64,000 nt of DNA from positions 17,197 through 81,196 of IMG/VR virus record IMGVR_UViG_3300008108_000181. The stretch is one strand, 5' to 3'. This document shows positions 56,557 through 63,050 of the stretch, in pieces. The notes beneath the pieces were generated by a model, which did not search any database, was not told the DNA's origin, and was given only the letters and a program-made list of their open reading frames with translations. Numbering within the stretch: position 1 is the stretch's first letter; every line of letters begins with the position of its first letter. The position numbers and the translations under genes were made by a program. The stretch comes from a virus.

Positions 56557-56757
56557 TTATTCTATACTATCTTTTATATTACCGAATTTCTCCATATCAA
56601 TATCATCTACCTTAATGTATGCACCACTCGGTTTTCCATCTTTTCCCATAATCATAAACACATTTCCCGAATCTTGGGCAGTGTTTATGATTTCGGTAGT
56701 GTAAGTGGGATTGAGTTTCAACATATATTGAATAGTATCGTTCATCAAAACCATCAT
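56557..56757 (-). CDS. Hypothetical protein, 66 aa
   Basis: A small soluble protein; FMIMGKDGKPSGAYIKVDDID suggests two beta strands with a Gly turn. It overlaps the upstream membrane protein stop by four bases. The start may be the internal MNDTIQYMLKLNP. Function unknown. Confidence 0.5.
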   Translation of the reverse strand: MMVLMNDTIQYMLKLNPTYTTEIINTAQDSGNVFMIMGKDGKPSGAYIKVDDIDMEKFGNIKDSIE

Positions 56758-56939
56758 TGTTTATCTTCTTTACTTTCTTTAAACTTTAATGTAGCGAGAC
56801 CAGTTGAAAATGATATGATAATACCAATCAATAGGTTTAACCAGTATGGTAAATGAGGAGAAGAGATGGCCATGGTGAATCCAAATACGAATACTATTGG
56901 AAGAAAGTTCCATTTTACGAGGTTGATAAATTTTTTCAT
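56754..56939 (-). CDS. Two-pass membrane protein, 61 aa
   Basis: A 61-aa protein with two membrane segments (NFLPIVFVFGFTMAISS and WLNLLIGIIISFSTGLATL) and a charged end KFKESKEDKQ. Coupled by four-base overlap to the 66-aa gene. Function unknown. Confidence 0.55.
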   Translation of the reverse strand: MKKFINLVKWNFLPIVFVFGFTMAISSPHLPYWLNLLIGIIISFSTGLATLKFKESKEDKQ

Positions 56940-56944
56940 ATGAT

Positions 56945-57178
56945 TTAAACTGTTTTTTGTGCTAAAACTTTTAATTTAACTTTATTTCTTTTATCTATAT
57001 GGTAATTGTACCAACTTTCAGCTACGGATTGGGAATAAAATGTAGCTCCATTTTCAGAGTGTTCTTCAAAATAGTCAGTCCAGTACCCAAATATATTACA
57101 TTTTTGTACTTTCCAAAATGGTTTACCATCATTAGTCCACTTATCTTCTATCTCTAATAACCTATAAGTTCGCTTCAT
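56945..57178 (-). CDS. Hypothetical aromatic-rich protein, 77 aa
   Basis: A 77-aa basic protein with many Trp/Tyr (KCNIFGYWTDYFEEHSEN, VAESWYNYHIDK). Beta-rich, no cysteine motif. It lies between the nuclease-like gene and the two-pass membrane protein. Not recognised. Confidence 0.55.
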   Translation of the reverse strand: MKRTYRLLEIEDKWTNDGKPFWKVQKCNIFGYWTDYFEEHSENGATFYSQSVAESWYNYHIDKRNKVKLKVLAQKTV

Positions 57179-57203
57179 AACTTATTTCTTTTTAGTTGGT
57201 TTT

Positions 57204-57710
57204 TTATATTTTTTCAAATTTAAAAAATTGATTAAGTTTTGCATTAGTAGGTGCATGATTGGAAACTCTAGCACTATCTCGAGAATATGTATATGGTCTA
57301 CGATTCTCAAACTTACCACCTCCCATTAAGTAGGTAAAATCATTCCAATCTAAAATATGGATTTGACAATCAAATTGTTTTTCCAAATCTTCAAGATGTT
57401 CACCAACACTCATGTGTATAGGTGAATAAGGATGTAGAATATAGATATTTGTTAATCCATACTTACGAATATATTTCCAACATTTATGTGGAAGCTTATC
57501 CCCAATCGAACCACTTATTCCTTGTGCAATACAATCCATGTGAAATGTACCATTGATGATGAAATCAATACCAGAAGAAAATCGTTTATATACAATTCCC
57601 ATAGATGTTAAGTATTTTTCAACTCTATCTTCTAATGCCCTTCCTCTTTCATGTACTTGTTCGGTAAATTGTACAATACGAGTCTCCCCTATTTTAGTAA
57701 GTGTTCTCAT
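57204..57710 (-). CDS. Putative nuclease-like protein (PD-(D/E)XK candidate)
   Basis: A 168-aa protein. ERGRALEDRVEKYLTSMGIVYKRFSSGIDFIINGTFHMDCIAQG has the order helix with Glu, strand, strand with Asp expected of PD-(D/E)XK nucleases, followed by GDKLPHKCWKYIRKYG and IYILHPYSP. The final catalytic Lys is not clearly placed. It overlaps the 56-aa membrane protein stop by four bases. If correct it could cut host or competing DNA; the call is low. Confidence 0.42.
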   Translation of the reverse strand: MRTLTKIGETRIVQFTEQVHERGRALEDRVEKYLTSMGIVYKRFSSGIDFIINGTFHMDCIAQGISGSIGDKLPHKCWKYIRKYGLTNIYILHPYSPIHMSVGEHLEDLEKQFDCQIHILDWNDFTYLMGGGKFENRRPYTYSRDSARVSNHAPTNAKLNQFFKFEKI

Positions 57711-57877
57711 TTCTTTTTAGTTGGTTTTTCAGTAGGTTCACTTAAATCTTCATCAAAAAGGTCTTCACCTTTGTAATCGGGATGATTCTTACTCATGTAA
57801 TCAATTCCATTGACCCATTGGATACCAATGAATACTGAAACCAATACACATACAAATATACTAATTACTAGTTCCAT
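57707..57877 (-). CDS. Small membrane protein, 56 aa
   Basis: A 56-codon frame starting MELVISIFVCVLVSVFIGIQ (one membrane segment) followed by an acidic/Lys-rich cytoplasmic tail ending TEKPTKKK. Its TGA overlaps the ATG of the 168-aa gene (ATGA), so the frame is well supported. Function unknown. Confidence 0.6.
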   Translation of the reverse strand: MELVISIFVCVLVSVFIGIQWVNGIDYMSKNHPDYKGEDLFDEDLSEPTEKPTKKK

Positions 57878-57888
57878 ATTGTTTTTGT

Positions 57889-57984
57889 TTATCGTTTATT
57901 ACGCAATCCTTTAATTCCATCCATGAGTACCATTACACAAAAGGTCAAGGTTACGATTGATAATGCAAATGTCATTAAGTCCAT
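57889..57984 (-). CDS. Membrane micro-protein, 31 aa
   Basis: A 31-codon frame, MDLMTFALSIVTLTFCVMVL then DGIKGLRNKR: one membrane segment and a basic tail. It is the first frame after an exact host-type promoter (leader ~17 bases) and leads into the 56-aa membrane protein. Its length fits small phage membrane regulators; function unknown. Confidence 0.55.
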   Translation of the reverse strand: MDLMTFALSIVTLTFCVMVLMDGIKGLRNKR

Positions 57985-58007
57985 ATCTTATTGATTTTTA
58001 ATAGTCA

Positions 58008-58039
58008 CAAATATACAAATTATTTTTCACAATTCCAAA
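58008..58039 (-). promoter_or_regulatory. Host-type promoter, exact consensus
   Basis: Coding-strand TTTG (58036-58039), spacer GAATTGTGAAAAATAATTTG, TATATTTG (58008-58015). It shows the full conserved form of the early class. Confidence 0.78.
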
Positions 58040-58192
58040 TTAGAAGTTTGACCAACTGAAACTTTCAGAACCACAAGAACATTTAAATTGTCTTGCCCAC
58101 TTACCAAGGGTGAAGTTGTAGGTTCTCACACTTTTTTTATTACAACGATAACAGTTGCATGATTTCTTTTCGGTGTTGTGGTATCTGGCCAT
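58040..58192 (-). CDS. Small zinc-ribbon protein, 50 aa
   Basis: A 50-codon frame, MARYHNTEKKSCNCYRCNKK at the start and FKCSCGSESFSWSNF at the end, with five cysteines in C-x-C-x2-C / C-x-C arrangement, a compact zinc ribbon. Its stop lies in the -33 box of the next promoter. A promoter at 58229-58260 lies about 37 bases upstream. Probably a small zinc protein binding RNA, DNA or a host enzyme. Confidence 0.6.
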   Translation of the reverse strand: MARYHNTEKKSCNCYRCNKKSVRTYNFTLGKWARQFKCSCGSESFSWSNF

Positions 58193-58228
58193 ATCTTTTA
58201 TATTTTAAGTTTCTTTCTCATTACTCTA

Positions 58229-58260
58229 CTAATATACGAAATGTTTTTCACATTTCCAAA
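58229..58260 (-). promoter_or_regulatory. Host-type promoter upstream of zinc-ribbon gene
   Basis: Coding-strand TTTG (58257-58260), spacer GAAATGTGAAAAACATTTCG, TATATTAG (58229-58236). Confidence 0.7.
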
Positions 58261-58537
58261 CGCTTTGATAAAAAAGATAAAAAATAAACCTACCACACTT
58301 GAGACCGATATGAGAGAGATAAAAGTGTGTGGTAGGTGATCCTGACGGATACTTGGGATAGGAGAGAATGGCCTCAAAAAATAAGGGAGATGAAGTATCC
58401 GGCTTTCTTTGCTCCCCAAATGGGAAACTGTCACGCAATCGGTTTTATTATTTGCTGGCTTCAACTTCATCTTGGTATTATACACCGTTAGAGTAGTATC
58501 TCAATCACGGCTTGGTCTTATACCCTTTTGGTATAAG
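58261..58537 (-). ncRNA. Candidate structured noncoding RNA
   Basis: About 275 bases with no convincing gene: the open frames present use codons unlike the rest of the phage. Strong paired elements are visible: TCTTATACC/GGTATAAGA (58515-58537, spanning the stop of the 60-aa membrane gene), GGATACTT/AAGTATCC about 50 bases apart, and ACCTACCACAC/GTGTGGTAGGT, whose downstream arm is followed on the minus strand by TTTATTTTTT, as in an intrinsic terminator. G+C is above the surrounding genes. The likely transcript is read from the promoter at 58730 or processed from it. Class unknown; it does not resemble tmRNA, 6S or RNase P by eye. Confidence 0.5.
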
Positions 58538-58700
58538 AGTTAATTAGTAGTATGGTGGTTAATACCGAACATACAATGATTAATGTTAGTGGGTCTGCAA
58601 TCCATAGAAGGGCAAGACCACATATTGTCATGATGATTGGTTCTACGGAAATCAAGAACACAACAAGGACAGCGAGAGTAAGGGGGATGTACTTTAACAT
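58518..58700 (-). CDS. Two-pass membrane protein, 60 aa
   Basis: MLKYIPLTLAVLVVFLISVEPIIMTICGLALLW followed by LTLIIVCSVLTTILLIN: two membrane segments and a basic end. It lies about 30 bases below a host-type promoter. The stop codon lies inside the hairpin that starts the candidate RNA. Function unknown. Confidence 0.58.
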   Translation of the reverse strand: MLKYIPLTLAVLVVFLISVEPIIMTICGLALLWIADPLTLIIVCSVLTTILLINSYTKRV

Positions 58701-58729
58701 AGTTTTATCTTTTATCTTTTATAACATTA

Positions 58730-58761
58730 CAAATATACGAAATGTTTTTCACAATTCCTAC
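58730..58761 (-). promoter_or_regulatory. Host-type promoter
   Basis: Coding-strand GTAG (58758-58761), spacer GAATTGTGAAAAACATTTCG, TATATTTG (58730-58737). Spacer is identical in its first ten bases to the promoter at 58008. Confidence 0.62.
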
Positions 58762-58778
58762 TATTTTGGAAAATATTT

Positions 58779-59015
58779 TTAGAAATTATATGCATTCCAA
58801 ATTCTTTCGGCTGGAGCGAGGTATTGTTCACCAACTCTATGGTTATGTTCCTTATTCAGTTCATAAGGAGAAGGTAGTACCTCCATAGTACAAGTACCAT
58901 GATAAGGATGTATACTAATCAACTTTGCCCGTAGGGTTGGGGAGAAGTTATCTGAAACCGGGAATCCAATTCTTGATTTGAGTTCTTCTGCGTAGTTTAT
59001 TCTGAAACGGTTCAT
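58779..59015 (-). CDS. Hypothetical protein, 78 aa
   Basis: A 78-aa soluble protein (MNRFRINYAEELKSRIGFPV at the start; ERIWNAYNF at the end). It follows the 49-aa gene by one base. Function unknown. Confidence 0.55.
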   Translation of the reverse strand: MNRFRINYAEELKSRIGFPVSDNFSPTLRAKLISIHPYHGTCTMEVLPSPYELNKEHNHRVGEQYLAPAERIWNAYNF

Positions 59016-59016
59016 A

Positions 59017-59166
59017 TTAGTTATGGTTTAAGGTCCAAACTCCATTTTCCATCATTGAAGTAAATACCTTTCGTGGCATTACTCTTTCTACTCCATTGGG
59101 GAATAGGACCAGGACGATTGATTGTCCGTAGTGTAACCAGGTTCGGGTGATGTGGGGTTGTGTCAT
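59017..59166 (-). CDS. Hypothetical protein, 49 aa
   Basis: A 49-codon frame, MTQPHITRTWLHYGQSIVLV at the start. Beta-rich. It is the first gene after an exact host-type promoter (leader ~25 bases) and adjoins the 78-aa gene. The promoter spacing and adjoining start are the main support. Confidence 0.55.
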   Translation of the reverse strand: MTQPHITRTWLHYGQSIVLVLFPNGVERVMPRKVFTSMMENGVWTLNHN

Positions 59167-59196
59167 ATCGTTTATGGTTTATCTCTTATTACTCTA

Positions 59197-59228
59197 CTAA
59201 TGTACGAATAAAAGCTCACAATTCCAAA
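59197..59228 (-). promoter_or_regulatory. Host-type promoter
   Basis: Coding-strand TTTG (59225-59228), spacer GAATTGTGAGCTTTTATTCG, TACATTAG (59197-59204). Confidence 0.68.
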
Positions 59229-59232
59229 TTTT

Positions 59233-59406
59233 TTAGGAATTATTTTTTGCTCTTCTTATGGCTAGAATCATATTGAAAGCCTCTAGTTGAGCTTCGGTAG
59301 GAGTGTATCCATTGTTCAGAGCTTGGTACTGATAAGTTTCATATAATTTTTTCTCCTTCGGACTGAGGGAAGAAAAGAATTCAAAGTTGGGGTTAATCTT
59401 ACTCAT
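59233..59406 (-). CDS. Hypothetical protein, 57 aa
   Basis: A 57-codon frame: MSKINPNFEFFSSLSPKEKK at the start, then LYETYQYQALNNGYTPTEAQ. Helical with a turn. It lies between the 78-aa gene upstream and the next promoter; its end carries the -33 region. Likely real by codon use. Confidence 0.5.
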   Translation of the reverse strand: MSKINPNFEFFSSLSPKEKKLYETYQYQALNNGYTPTEAQLEAFNMILAIRRAKNNS

Positions 59407-59433
59407 ATCTTTTTAGTTTTAATGTTTTAATAA

Positions 59434-59661
59434 TTAAGGGGCCATCAACCATTGTGAATAAACTTCGTCATAAGTGACACCCATGATTTCGGATAGTCTA
59501 CTAAACACTCGTTCTCGAATCACACTATCACCTACTCCGATGTACTCATAGACATCTTCGTAGTTATCTAACACTCGGAACAAACCTTCAAAGGTTGCAT
59601 TCTCATTGATTTCGATTCCCATTTCATCTGTCGGGAAGTTCTCAAGGTAGTACTCTCTCAT
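59434..59661 (-). CDS. Hypothetical protein, 75 aa
   Basis: MREYYLENFPTDEMGIEINE at the start; LFRVLDNYEDVYEYIGVGDSVIRERVFSRLSEIMG suggests a helix-turn-helix-like pair of helices near the centre. It follows a host-type promoter at 59694-59725; the ATG at 59661 is preferred over 59670 on leader length. Function unknown. Confidence 0.55.
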   Translation of the reverse strand: MREYYLENFPTDEMGIEINENATFEGLFRVLDNYEDVYEYIGVGDSVIRERVFSRLSEIMGVTYDEVYSQWLMAP

Positions 59662-59693
59662 GTTTCTCATATCTTTTATCTCTTATTACAATA

Positions 59694-59725
59694 CTAATAT
59701 AGAAATAAATGCTGAGAAATACAAG
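59694..59725 (-). promoter_or_regulatory. Host-type promoter
   Basis: Coding-strand CTTG (59722-59725), 20-base spacer, TATATTAG (59694-59701). Confidence 0.58.
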
Positions 59726-59768
59726 TACTTTATTAAACTTTTTTATAACTACTTGATAATCAAGGAAA

Positions 59769-60011
59769 TTATTTTAAAGATATATGATATTTTTTTAAGG
59801 CCTCTTGGTGTTTTTTATTGATTATTTTAAACCTTCTACCTAAGTCATTTAGTTTTTCTCGTTGGATTCTATCGTACATTTGTTCTTTCAAGATTCCATT
59901 AATCATATCAAATACCTCAAGATCCATAAGGTAACTAGGATATTCCATCATAAGTTCTCTTAACCATTCATCTTGTCGGTAATTCAGGCTCCAGTATTGT
60001 GTCTTTGCCAT
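59769..60011 (-). CDS. Possible distant small-family member (80 aa)
   Basis: MAKTQYWSLNYRQDEWLREL and MINGILKEQMYDRIQREKLNDLGRRFKI: the order W, helix, L-N-D-x-x-R-x-x-I resembles the small-protein family (55620, 56250, 61376 and others), but the G-Y turn is absent. Basic. Its membership is uncertain. Confidence 0.5.
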   Translation of the reverse strand: MAKTQYWSLNYRQDEWLRELMMEYPSYLMDLEVFDMINGILKEQMYDRIQREKLNDLGRRFKIINKKHQEALKKYHISLK

Positions 60012-60027
60012 TCTATAATTACATTTC

Positions 60028-60225
60028 TTAATCTAGTTCTCCATCGTAACGATATTCAACCTCATCTCTATATGAGGTAACATCTTGTTGGTGTTCTACA
60101 CCATCACATTCGTCCCAAGGACAATCTTCAACTTTTTCTAAAGCTTCTTCATATGTTTCAGCTTCAACATGGAGGGTCCAAGCCTCTTCCACATATCGTT
60201 CGGCAATAATAATAAATTTTGGCAT
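60028..60225 (-). CDS. Small acidic protein homologous to C-terminus of next gene
   Basis: A 65-aa protein: FIIIAERYVEEAWTLHVEAETYEEALEKVED, then an acidic end. The order strand, V-x-x-x-W-T, A-x-x-x-x-E-A, then an acidic D/E-rich tail matches the last ~60 residues of the 192-aa protein upstream (TVQTWTHTVMA...EAYRKAEEG). DpnD/PcfM-like small domains share this layout. Function unknown. Confidence 0.6.
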   Translation of the reverse strand: MPKFIIIAERYVEEAWTLHVEAETYEEALEKVEDCPWDECDGVEHQQDVTSYRDEVEYRYDGELD

Positions 60226-60236
60226 ATTGTGTTTGT

Positions 60237-60815
60237 TTAAATTGTTTCGTAATCTATCTCACCGTAATCATCAAAATCATCGTTCTCATCATGACCCTCA
60301 CCTTCTTCTGCTTTTCTATAAGCTTCACATACACTTCTAGCCATTACCGTATGAGTCCAAGTTTGAACTGCAGTTCTTGAGCATTGAATGGTGTATTCTG
60401 ATTCTTCGTTGTTTTCCCAATCTTCATCATCTTCCTCACATTCATCAGTATTGATTCTTGTTGGAGAATTCTCTCTAGTCATCTTATCACACTCCTCGAT
60501 GATTGAGTTTCGAAACTTTTTCAAATCATCGTATGAGTTAAAATCAAAACTAAATGAACCCACCTCGGAGTTAATAGTAACTTGAACGTGCTCGGGTGTA
60601 TCATTTTGATATTGGTTCTCTCTAACATACCTTACTGAATGTCGGTAGTTCTCGCCGAAATCAACTAATGAATTTTCGGGATACAAAGTATACCATGGCC
60701 AGTTCTCATCCGAACTCTTTACCATCTTATACTCGTTCTCTAACTCTTGTAGTTCTTTAATAACATTGGAATATCGTTTCTCAAAACTACTCTCCCATTT
60801 TTTTGTTCTTTTCAT
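60237..60815 (-). CDS. Two-part acidic protein, 192 aa
   Basis: N-terminal ~125 residues: basic helix KKWESSFEKRYSNVIKELQEL, then beta strands (HVQVTINSEVGSFSFDFN). C-terminal ~60 residues: EYTIQCSRTAVQTWTHTVMARSVCEAYRKAEEG, homologous to the 65-aa protein at 60028. The linker is very acidic. Not recognised as a whole; perhaps a fusion of an unknown domain with the small domain. Confidence 0.58.
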   Translation of the reverse strand: MKRTKKWESSFEKRYSNVIKELQELENEYKMVKSSDENWPWYTLYPENSLVDFGENYRHSVRYVRENQYQNDTPEHVQVTINSEVGSFSFDFNSYDDLKKFRNSIIEECDKMTRENSPTRINTDECEEDDEDWENNEESEYTIQCSRTAVQTWTHTVMARSVCEAYRKAEEGEGHDENDDFDDYGEIDYETI

Positions 60816-60834
60816 AATTTAAAATAATTTTAAG

Positions 60835-61365
60835 TTATCCCCACCACGAATGTTGGGTCACATTTATTTGTTGATATTTGGTTTTAATTTTATATTTTAA
60901 GTATTGTGAAATAGGGTCATCGTTGGTTTCCAATTTATTCAGTTTGGAGTGCACCCAACCCATGTATGTATTCAATTCAATTTTACATTTTGTATACGAT
61001 TGTTTGTTTAACTTGAGCTGTATATTTTCTTCCTTGGTAGTATAGTGATACGATGCGTTATCCTTGATGAATTGTTTCATAACATCATTACTTAAATTCA
61101 TTTCAATAATTCTTTCAGCTAACCCTTTCAATCCATAGTGATGTTCTTTACATAGATTGGTATGGTTTCCTGAATCAAACACTTGTTCAAATGCTTCTTT
61201 GGAATAATACCCACTAAAAAACTCTTTAGTTTGAGTCATATAAAAAATGTTGTTTCTAATACCATCTACTACATAACGATGTAGATGTGGTGCGGTTTTG
61301 ACAATAGACATGCTATGTTCAATGTACTCCACCAATTCATTTAAGTTTTTAGGTTTATTATTCAT
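60835..61365 (-). CDS. Hypothetical protein, 176 aa
   Basis: A 176-aa protein, basic. LCKEHHYGLKGLAERIIEMN in the centre (a Cys and two His) and KCKIELNTYMGWVHSKLNKLETN. The Cys/His group recalls HNH-like nucleases, but no D/E-H-N core is seen. No family recognised. Confidence 0.55.
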   Translation of the reverse strand: MNNKPKNLNELVEYIEHSMSIVKTAPHLHRYVVDGIRNNIFYMTQTKEFFSGYYSKEAFEQVFDSGNHTNLCKEHHYGLKGLAERIIEMNLSNDVMKQFIKDNASYHYTTKEENIQLKLNKQSYTKCKIELNTYMGWVHSKLNKLETNDDPISQYLKYKIKTKYQQINVTQHSWWG

Positions 61366-61375
61366 AACTTATATT

Positions 61376-61651
61376 TTATATACTCATTACTAAATTTATA
61401 TCTAATGAATTCCTTATCCATCTCATTCGTAACTCATTCAACCAATCCTTGTCCGTATCCCAATAGTATCCATCAGATAAAATCGTTGTTACTCTTTTCT
61501 TATATAGATACAAATCAAAATCTTCACCTACTACTTTGATTCTCCCACCCTCATGTCCACCTTTCATATTATCCAACCACTTATTGGTTAGCCAGTATTC
61601 CATGTCTGCCAGATAGTATCTTTGTTTATAACTTAAATTAATTGATTTCAT
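61376..61651 (-). CDS. Small-protein family member (91 aa)
   Basis: SYKQRYYLADMEYWLTNKW, then RVTTILSDGYYWDTDKDWLNELRMRWIRNSLDINLV. It shares the Q-R-x-x-L...W start, the I-L-x-x-G-Y/W-Y turn and the L-N-E-L-R-x-R-W/F/Y-I-x-x-S-L/M-D end with its neighbours at 61723 and 61998. Its leader is almost identical over 36 bases to that of the gene at 62287-62511. Function unknown. Confidence 0.68.
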   Translation of the reverse strand: MKSINLSYKQRYYLADMEYWLTNKWLDNMKGGHEGGRIKVVGEDFDLYLYKKRVTTILSDGYYWDTDKDWLNELRMRWIRNSLDINLVMSI

Positions 61652-61682
61652 AATTTTAAAATAAAGTTTTCAACCCTTCACT
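61647..61682. repeat. 36-bp repeated leader, copy 1
   Basis: It matches positions 62507-62542 with two mismatches and spans the start codon and leader of a small-family gene. Both copies include coding-strand AGTGAAGGGTTGAAAA. Confidence 0.75.
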
Positions 61683-61722
61683 ACAATTCGGACACCCAGT
61701 CAGATATAAAGAGATATAGTTA

Positions 61723-62001
61723 CTATATCCATATATCATCAACAAGATGTACATCTAAAGACTTCTTTAAAAATCTTTCTCTTAACTCATTCAACCATTT
61801 CTTATCAGATTCCGAATACCATCCATATAGAAGAATACCTTCTATCTCCATCTTATATCTTCTTATAGTAGAATCAAGACCATTTACTTTCAATCTACCA
61901 TCATCACCATCTTCAAGGTCTCGGATATAATCTGCATAAACCCAATCCTTTAACTTCTCTAAGAAGTGTCGTTGTTCAAAACTTAAATGTATTCTACTCA
62001 T
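61723..62001 (-). CDS. Small-protein family member (92 aa)
   Basis: MSRIHLSFEQRHFLEKLKDW at the start, IEGILLYGWYSESDKKWLNE and LRERFLKKSLDVHLVDDIW at the end: all family marks. The frame is open to 62007, but the ATG at 62001 overlaps the upstream TGA (ATGA) and is preferred. Together with 61376 and 61998 it forms a local tandem array. Confidence 0.68.
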   Translation of the reverse strand: MSRIHLSFEQRHFLEKLKDWVYADYIRDLEDGDDGRLKVNGLDSTIRRYKMEIEGILLYGWYSESDKKWLNELRERFLKKSLDVHLVDDIWI

Positions 62002-62279
62002 AGCCATATACCATTAACATAATGTATATCCATAGAATCATTAATATATCTTTCTCTTAACTCATTCAACATATCTCTTTCAACATTAGTATACCAACCA
62101 CCTCCCTCTCGGGAAAGAATATCATTAACATAGAAATAGTACCTACTTAATACCTTTTCCTTACCATTTATCTTAATAGGAGTATCTTCACCCCAAAGCA
62201 TGATTTGAGTATTATGTATCCATAGGGACATCTTTTGTAAATAGTATCGTTGTCCAAAAGTTAGGTTATGTGTCACCAT
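61998..62279 (-). CDS. Small-protein family member (93 aa)
   Basis: LTFGQRYYLQKMSLWIHNTQ, ILSREGGGWYTNVERDMLNE, LRERYINDSMDIHYVNGIWL. It is the closest relative of the 61723 gene by eye (same Q-R-x-x-L, G-W-Y, L-N-E-L-R-E-R and D-I-W endings). Stop overlaps the next start. Function unknown. Confidence 0.68.
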   Translation of the reverse strand: MVTHNLTFGQRYYLQKMSLWIHNTQIMLWGEDTPIKINGKEKVLSRYYFYVNDILSREGGGWYTNVERDMLNELRERYINDSMDIHYVNGIWL

Positions 62280-62286
62280 AGGTTTA

Positions 62287-62511
62287 TTAATTATCTAAAG
62301 AGTAATACTTCCAATCCTTTATCCACTCCTCTCGTATCTCATTCAACATGATTTGGTCAAAGTAATCATAATGACCAAGAGATAGGATAGTCATGATTCG
62401 TTGTATAGTCAAGGGGTCATATCTTCTTTTCAACCATAACAAGTTAGTGGTAGTAATCAACTCTAACCACATCCTTTGTTTATCATTTACCGTTAATGTT
62501 CTTTCTTTCAT
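62287..62511 (-). CDS. Small-protein family member (74 aa, shorter)
   Basis: LTVNDKQRMWLELITTTNLLWL, then IMTILSLGHYDYFDQIMLNEIREEWIKDW. Same order of marks but shorter variable middle. First gene after the unusual 62.5-62.8 kb noncoding region; its leader is a near-copy of the leader of the 61376 gene. Confidence 0.66.
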   Translation of the reverse strand: MKERTLTVNDKQRMWLELITTTNLLWLKRRYDPLTIQRIMTILSLGHYDYFDQIMLNEIREEWIKDWKYYSLDN

Positions 62512-62542
62512 AATTTTAAAATAAGATTTTCAACCCTTCACT
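62507..62542. repeat. 36-bp repeated leader, copy 2
   Basis: Near-identical (34 of 36 bases) to 61647-61682. Confidence 0.75.
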
Positions 62543-62795
62543 CTATGTGTACTATTTACTCTATCGGCTCATCAAGACCCACTTTGCATTAATGCACATT
62601 GTGCACCACCATAGGGGGGTACTACTATGTTTTTTCCTAGAGTGAAAAAGCTAGCCCGCACAATAAAATGTATCCGAGCCCCCTATACAGGAACTTTTAA
62701 AATAGCATTTACAAGAAACTCGGAAGGGTGGCAGCTCCCCTACACCCCTCCACATAGGAAAACTATAAAAACTATAAAGGGAAAAACTATAAAAC
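62543..62795. other. Noncoding region with overlapping palindromes
   Basis: About 250 bases without a convincing gene. TGCATTAATGCA (62585-62596) and TGCACATTGTGCA (62593-62605) are perfect palindromes sharing four bases. G-rich and C-rich tracts (AGGGGGGT at 62613, CCCCTACACCCCTCC near 62745) and three ACTATAAA repeats (62762-62793) follow, and TTATCCACA, identical to a DnaA-box consensus, lies at 62796-62804 inside the next stop. A plus-strand open frame (62627-62818) exists but has atypical codon use and opposite direction. It may be a regulatory or origin-like region. Confidence 0.4.
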
Positions 62796-63038
62796 TTATC
62801 CACAAAATAGTTCCTTAAATGCTTGGGCCTCTCTCATAGTTTCCGCATCCTTCTTAGTACCGCGATTTATGAGTTCTTCCGCCAGGTAGGAATCTACCGC
62901 GAGAATAGCCTTTTCTAAAGTTATATATTTCTTACCTAAAAATTGATTCTTATTCTTAGGGGTCTTGGTCATAGTTACCAAGGTAGGGAAAGACTCCGTA
63001 GGAGTAGATTCTATTAGGATGTTTTTATACTTCGTCAT
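62796..63038 (-). CDS. Hypothetical protein, 80 aa
   Basis: A basic N-terminal part (TMTKTPKNKNQFLGKKYITL) and helical end (AVDSYLAEELINRGTKKDAETMREAQAFKELFCG). No known domain. Its last codons coincide with a DnaA-box-like TTATCCACA on the plus strand. Two genes separate it from the strong promoter at 63623. Confidence 0.55.
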   Translation of the reverse strand: MTKYKNILIESTPTESFPTLVTMTKTPKNKNQFLGKKYITLEKAILAVDSYLAEELINRGTKKDAETMREAQAFKELFCG

Positions 63039-63050
63039 ATCTTATATTGA

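Noticed and set aside
58198-58485. 95-codon minus-strand frame over the candidate RNA
   Set aside because: Codon use is unlike neighbouring phage genes, no start lies a normal distance below the promoter, and strong stems cover it. Treated as RNA.
62796-62804. TTATCCACA as a DnaA box
   Set aside because: A single copy within the last codons of a gene is weak evidence of an origin; mentioned only in the context of the adjoining palindromes.
62627-62818. Plus-strand 63-codon open frame
   Set aside because: It is the only candidate on the plus strand, begins in a run of T with no promoter, and its product is Lys/Thr/Pro-rich low-complexity sequence across repeats. Better explained as noncoding.
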